DNA of 33,205 bases, from assembly GCA_016788605.1 (NCBI GenBank), contig JAEUSO010000006.1, positions 1 through 33,205 on the forward strand, in the 5' to 3' direction. The position numbers and the translations under genes were made by a program. This DNA comes from Candidatus Kapaibacterium sp. (GTDB taxonomy: Bacteria > Bacteroidota > Ignavibacteria > Kapaibacteriales > NICIL-2). A model generated the notes under the pieces. That model did not search any database. It saw only the letters and a list, made by a program, of their open reading frames with translations, and was not told the origin of the DNA. Position 1 is the first letter of the stretch. Each line of letters opens with the position of its first letter. This document shows, piece by piece, positions 32,553 through 33,205 of the stretch.

Positions 32553-33205
32553 GTCAGATGTTGAGTGTAGAAGAGGTGGCTGTACAGTTGCATTTGACAA
32601 TAGACGGTGTGCGTAAAACACTTTACCGCAACGCTGTTGGTTACACTCAACACGGGCGGACGCGCCTGTATGATATAGCGGACGTGGTAAAGTGCTATCC
32701 TGCACTTAACGCAATGCTACGCACTGCGGGTGTTCGTGAAGTGGAGAAGGACGACGACCGTAAGCCACGCGCTGACTTCGGTGCATTGCGGAAACACAGT
32801 GCGGAACTGACGGCGATTGCAACGCGCTATGCGTTGGAGTTCTATTTGGACGCTGCTATGCCGGATTGTTACGGGGCTTGCGAGCTTGCGGTGCGGCGGG
32901 TGCATAATGAATACGCCCGCGGCTATCACAGGGAAATCGCAACGCCGGGACAGGTGTCGCGGCTGACAACGAACTGGTTGTATAAAGCGCGTATCAAACG
33001 GCGCGACAACGAGAAATCAGCCACGAAGCAAAAGTACATCGGCGACTACTGGACGGGCGGATGGCAACAGTTACACATGAGGAAGTGGAAGCAGCACACG
33101 GCGGCACTGACCGCTGCGACGGTACGGTATGATATACCTGCGATAATGGAGAGTAGTGGCAATGCGGGTCCGGGTTTTGGGTTTGGCAAACTGATAATGC
33201 TTGAC
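32549..33205 (+). CDS. Probable Mu-type transposase, N-terminal part (runs off the window)
   Basis: 219 residues without a stop to the window edge. The N-terminus is an excisionase/MerR-like winged helix (MLSVEEVAVQLHLTIDGVRK, then GRTRLYDIADVV), as found at the start of transposases and phage DNA-binding proteins. The middle is helical and basic (TTNWLYKARIKRRDNEK; WQQLHMRKWKQHTAALT). The segment ends ESSGNAGPGFGFGKLIMLD, where an aspartate ends a hydrophobic strand, as at the first Asp of a DDE catalytic core. Identification as MuA-like rests mainly on gene order and this strand; the catalytic triad is beyond the window. Other phage replication proteins remain possible. Confidence 0.55.
   Translation, partial: MSQMLSVEEVAVQLHLTIDGVRKTLYRNAVGYTQHGRTRLYDIADVVKCYPALNAMLRTAGVREVEKDDDRKPRADFGALRKHSAELTAIATRYALEFYLDAAMPDCYGACELAVRRVHNEYARGYHREIATPGQVSRLTTNWLYKARIKRRDNEKSATKQKYIGDYWTGGWQQLHMRKWKQHTAALTAATVRYDIPAIMESSGNAGPGFGFGKLIMLD

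Larger units (their letters stand above)
31660..33205 (+). mobile_element. Left end of a Mu-like transposable prophage (continues off the window)
   Basis: Gene order matches the Mu left end: a repressor-like gene reading left, then a small Ner/Cro-like regulator and a probable transposase reading right. Outside the repressor gene is a cluster of repeats of the kind bound by transposase. The exact boundary is not visible; 5'-TG candidates are near 31666 (TGTGATATT) and 31697 (TGTCGTTTCG). The composition and gene types differ from the host part, and the neighbouring host gene seems truncated. Confidence 0.6.

Overview
The window reads like chromosome from a member of the Bacteroidota-Chlorobiota (Ignavibacteria/Kapabacteria-like) assemblage. 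The pointers are type IX secretion (T9SS) C-terminal sorting domains on secreted proteins, a DUF3078 outer-membrane protein, an Omp28-type protein, a Bacteroides-like serine palmitoyltransferase, many lipoproteins, and a clade II (Sec-exported, lipoprotein-type) nitrous oxide reductase. This placement is inference from protein families; no rRNA or other marker gene is present.

Layout. 1-3123 (minus strand): end of a nos operon, with a c-type cytochrome lipoprotein, NosZ and a membrane protein running off the left edge. 3290-6854 (plus): a divergent, probably copper-related set made of a small Cys-rich membrane protein, MbnP, the di-heme peroxidase-like MbnH, and a secreted beta-barrel-like protein with an N-terminal Cys cluster. 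6896-10239 (minus): ECF sigma factor, a predicted anti-sigma protein that spans both membranes, and two tandem paralogous lipoproteins. 10462-14415 (plus): a large PAS/GAF hybrid histidine kinase. 14495-15841 (minus): MscL and a DUF3078 protein. 16040-18466 (minus): a T9SS-exported Omp28-like protein. 18803-24090 (minus): chemotaxis operon cheY-cheZ-cheA-cheB plus a small unknown protein. 24448-25644 (plus): serine palmitoyltransferase-like enzyme. 25701-27940 (minus): EamA transporter and a glycosyltransferase. 28021-28365 (minus): a repetitive exported protein with a PBCV basic adaptor-like tail. 28590-28674 (plus): tRNA-Leu(GAG). 29019-31636 (minus): a membrane protein and a T9SS-targeted protein that has apparently lost its 5' end. 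From about 31660 to the right edge: what looks like the left end of a Mu-like transposable prophage, with clustered GGGACAG repeats, a leftward repressor-like gene, a rightward Ner/Cro-like gene and the start of a probable transposase.

How the genes may work together. NosZ needs copper for CuA and CuZ, so the divergent MbnP/MbnH/Cys-protein group may supply or buffer periplasmic copper. The sigma/anti-sigma/lipoprotein group looks like an envelope-sensing system. The che genes form a signalling core but have no receptor, CheW or CheR here. The right end is a recent acquisition that appears to have cut into a host secreted-protein gene. The most interesting loci are the copper group beside nosZ, the trans-envelope anti-sigma operon, the CheZ with three CheY-binding-like peptides, and the prophage end with its repeat array.
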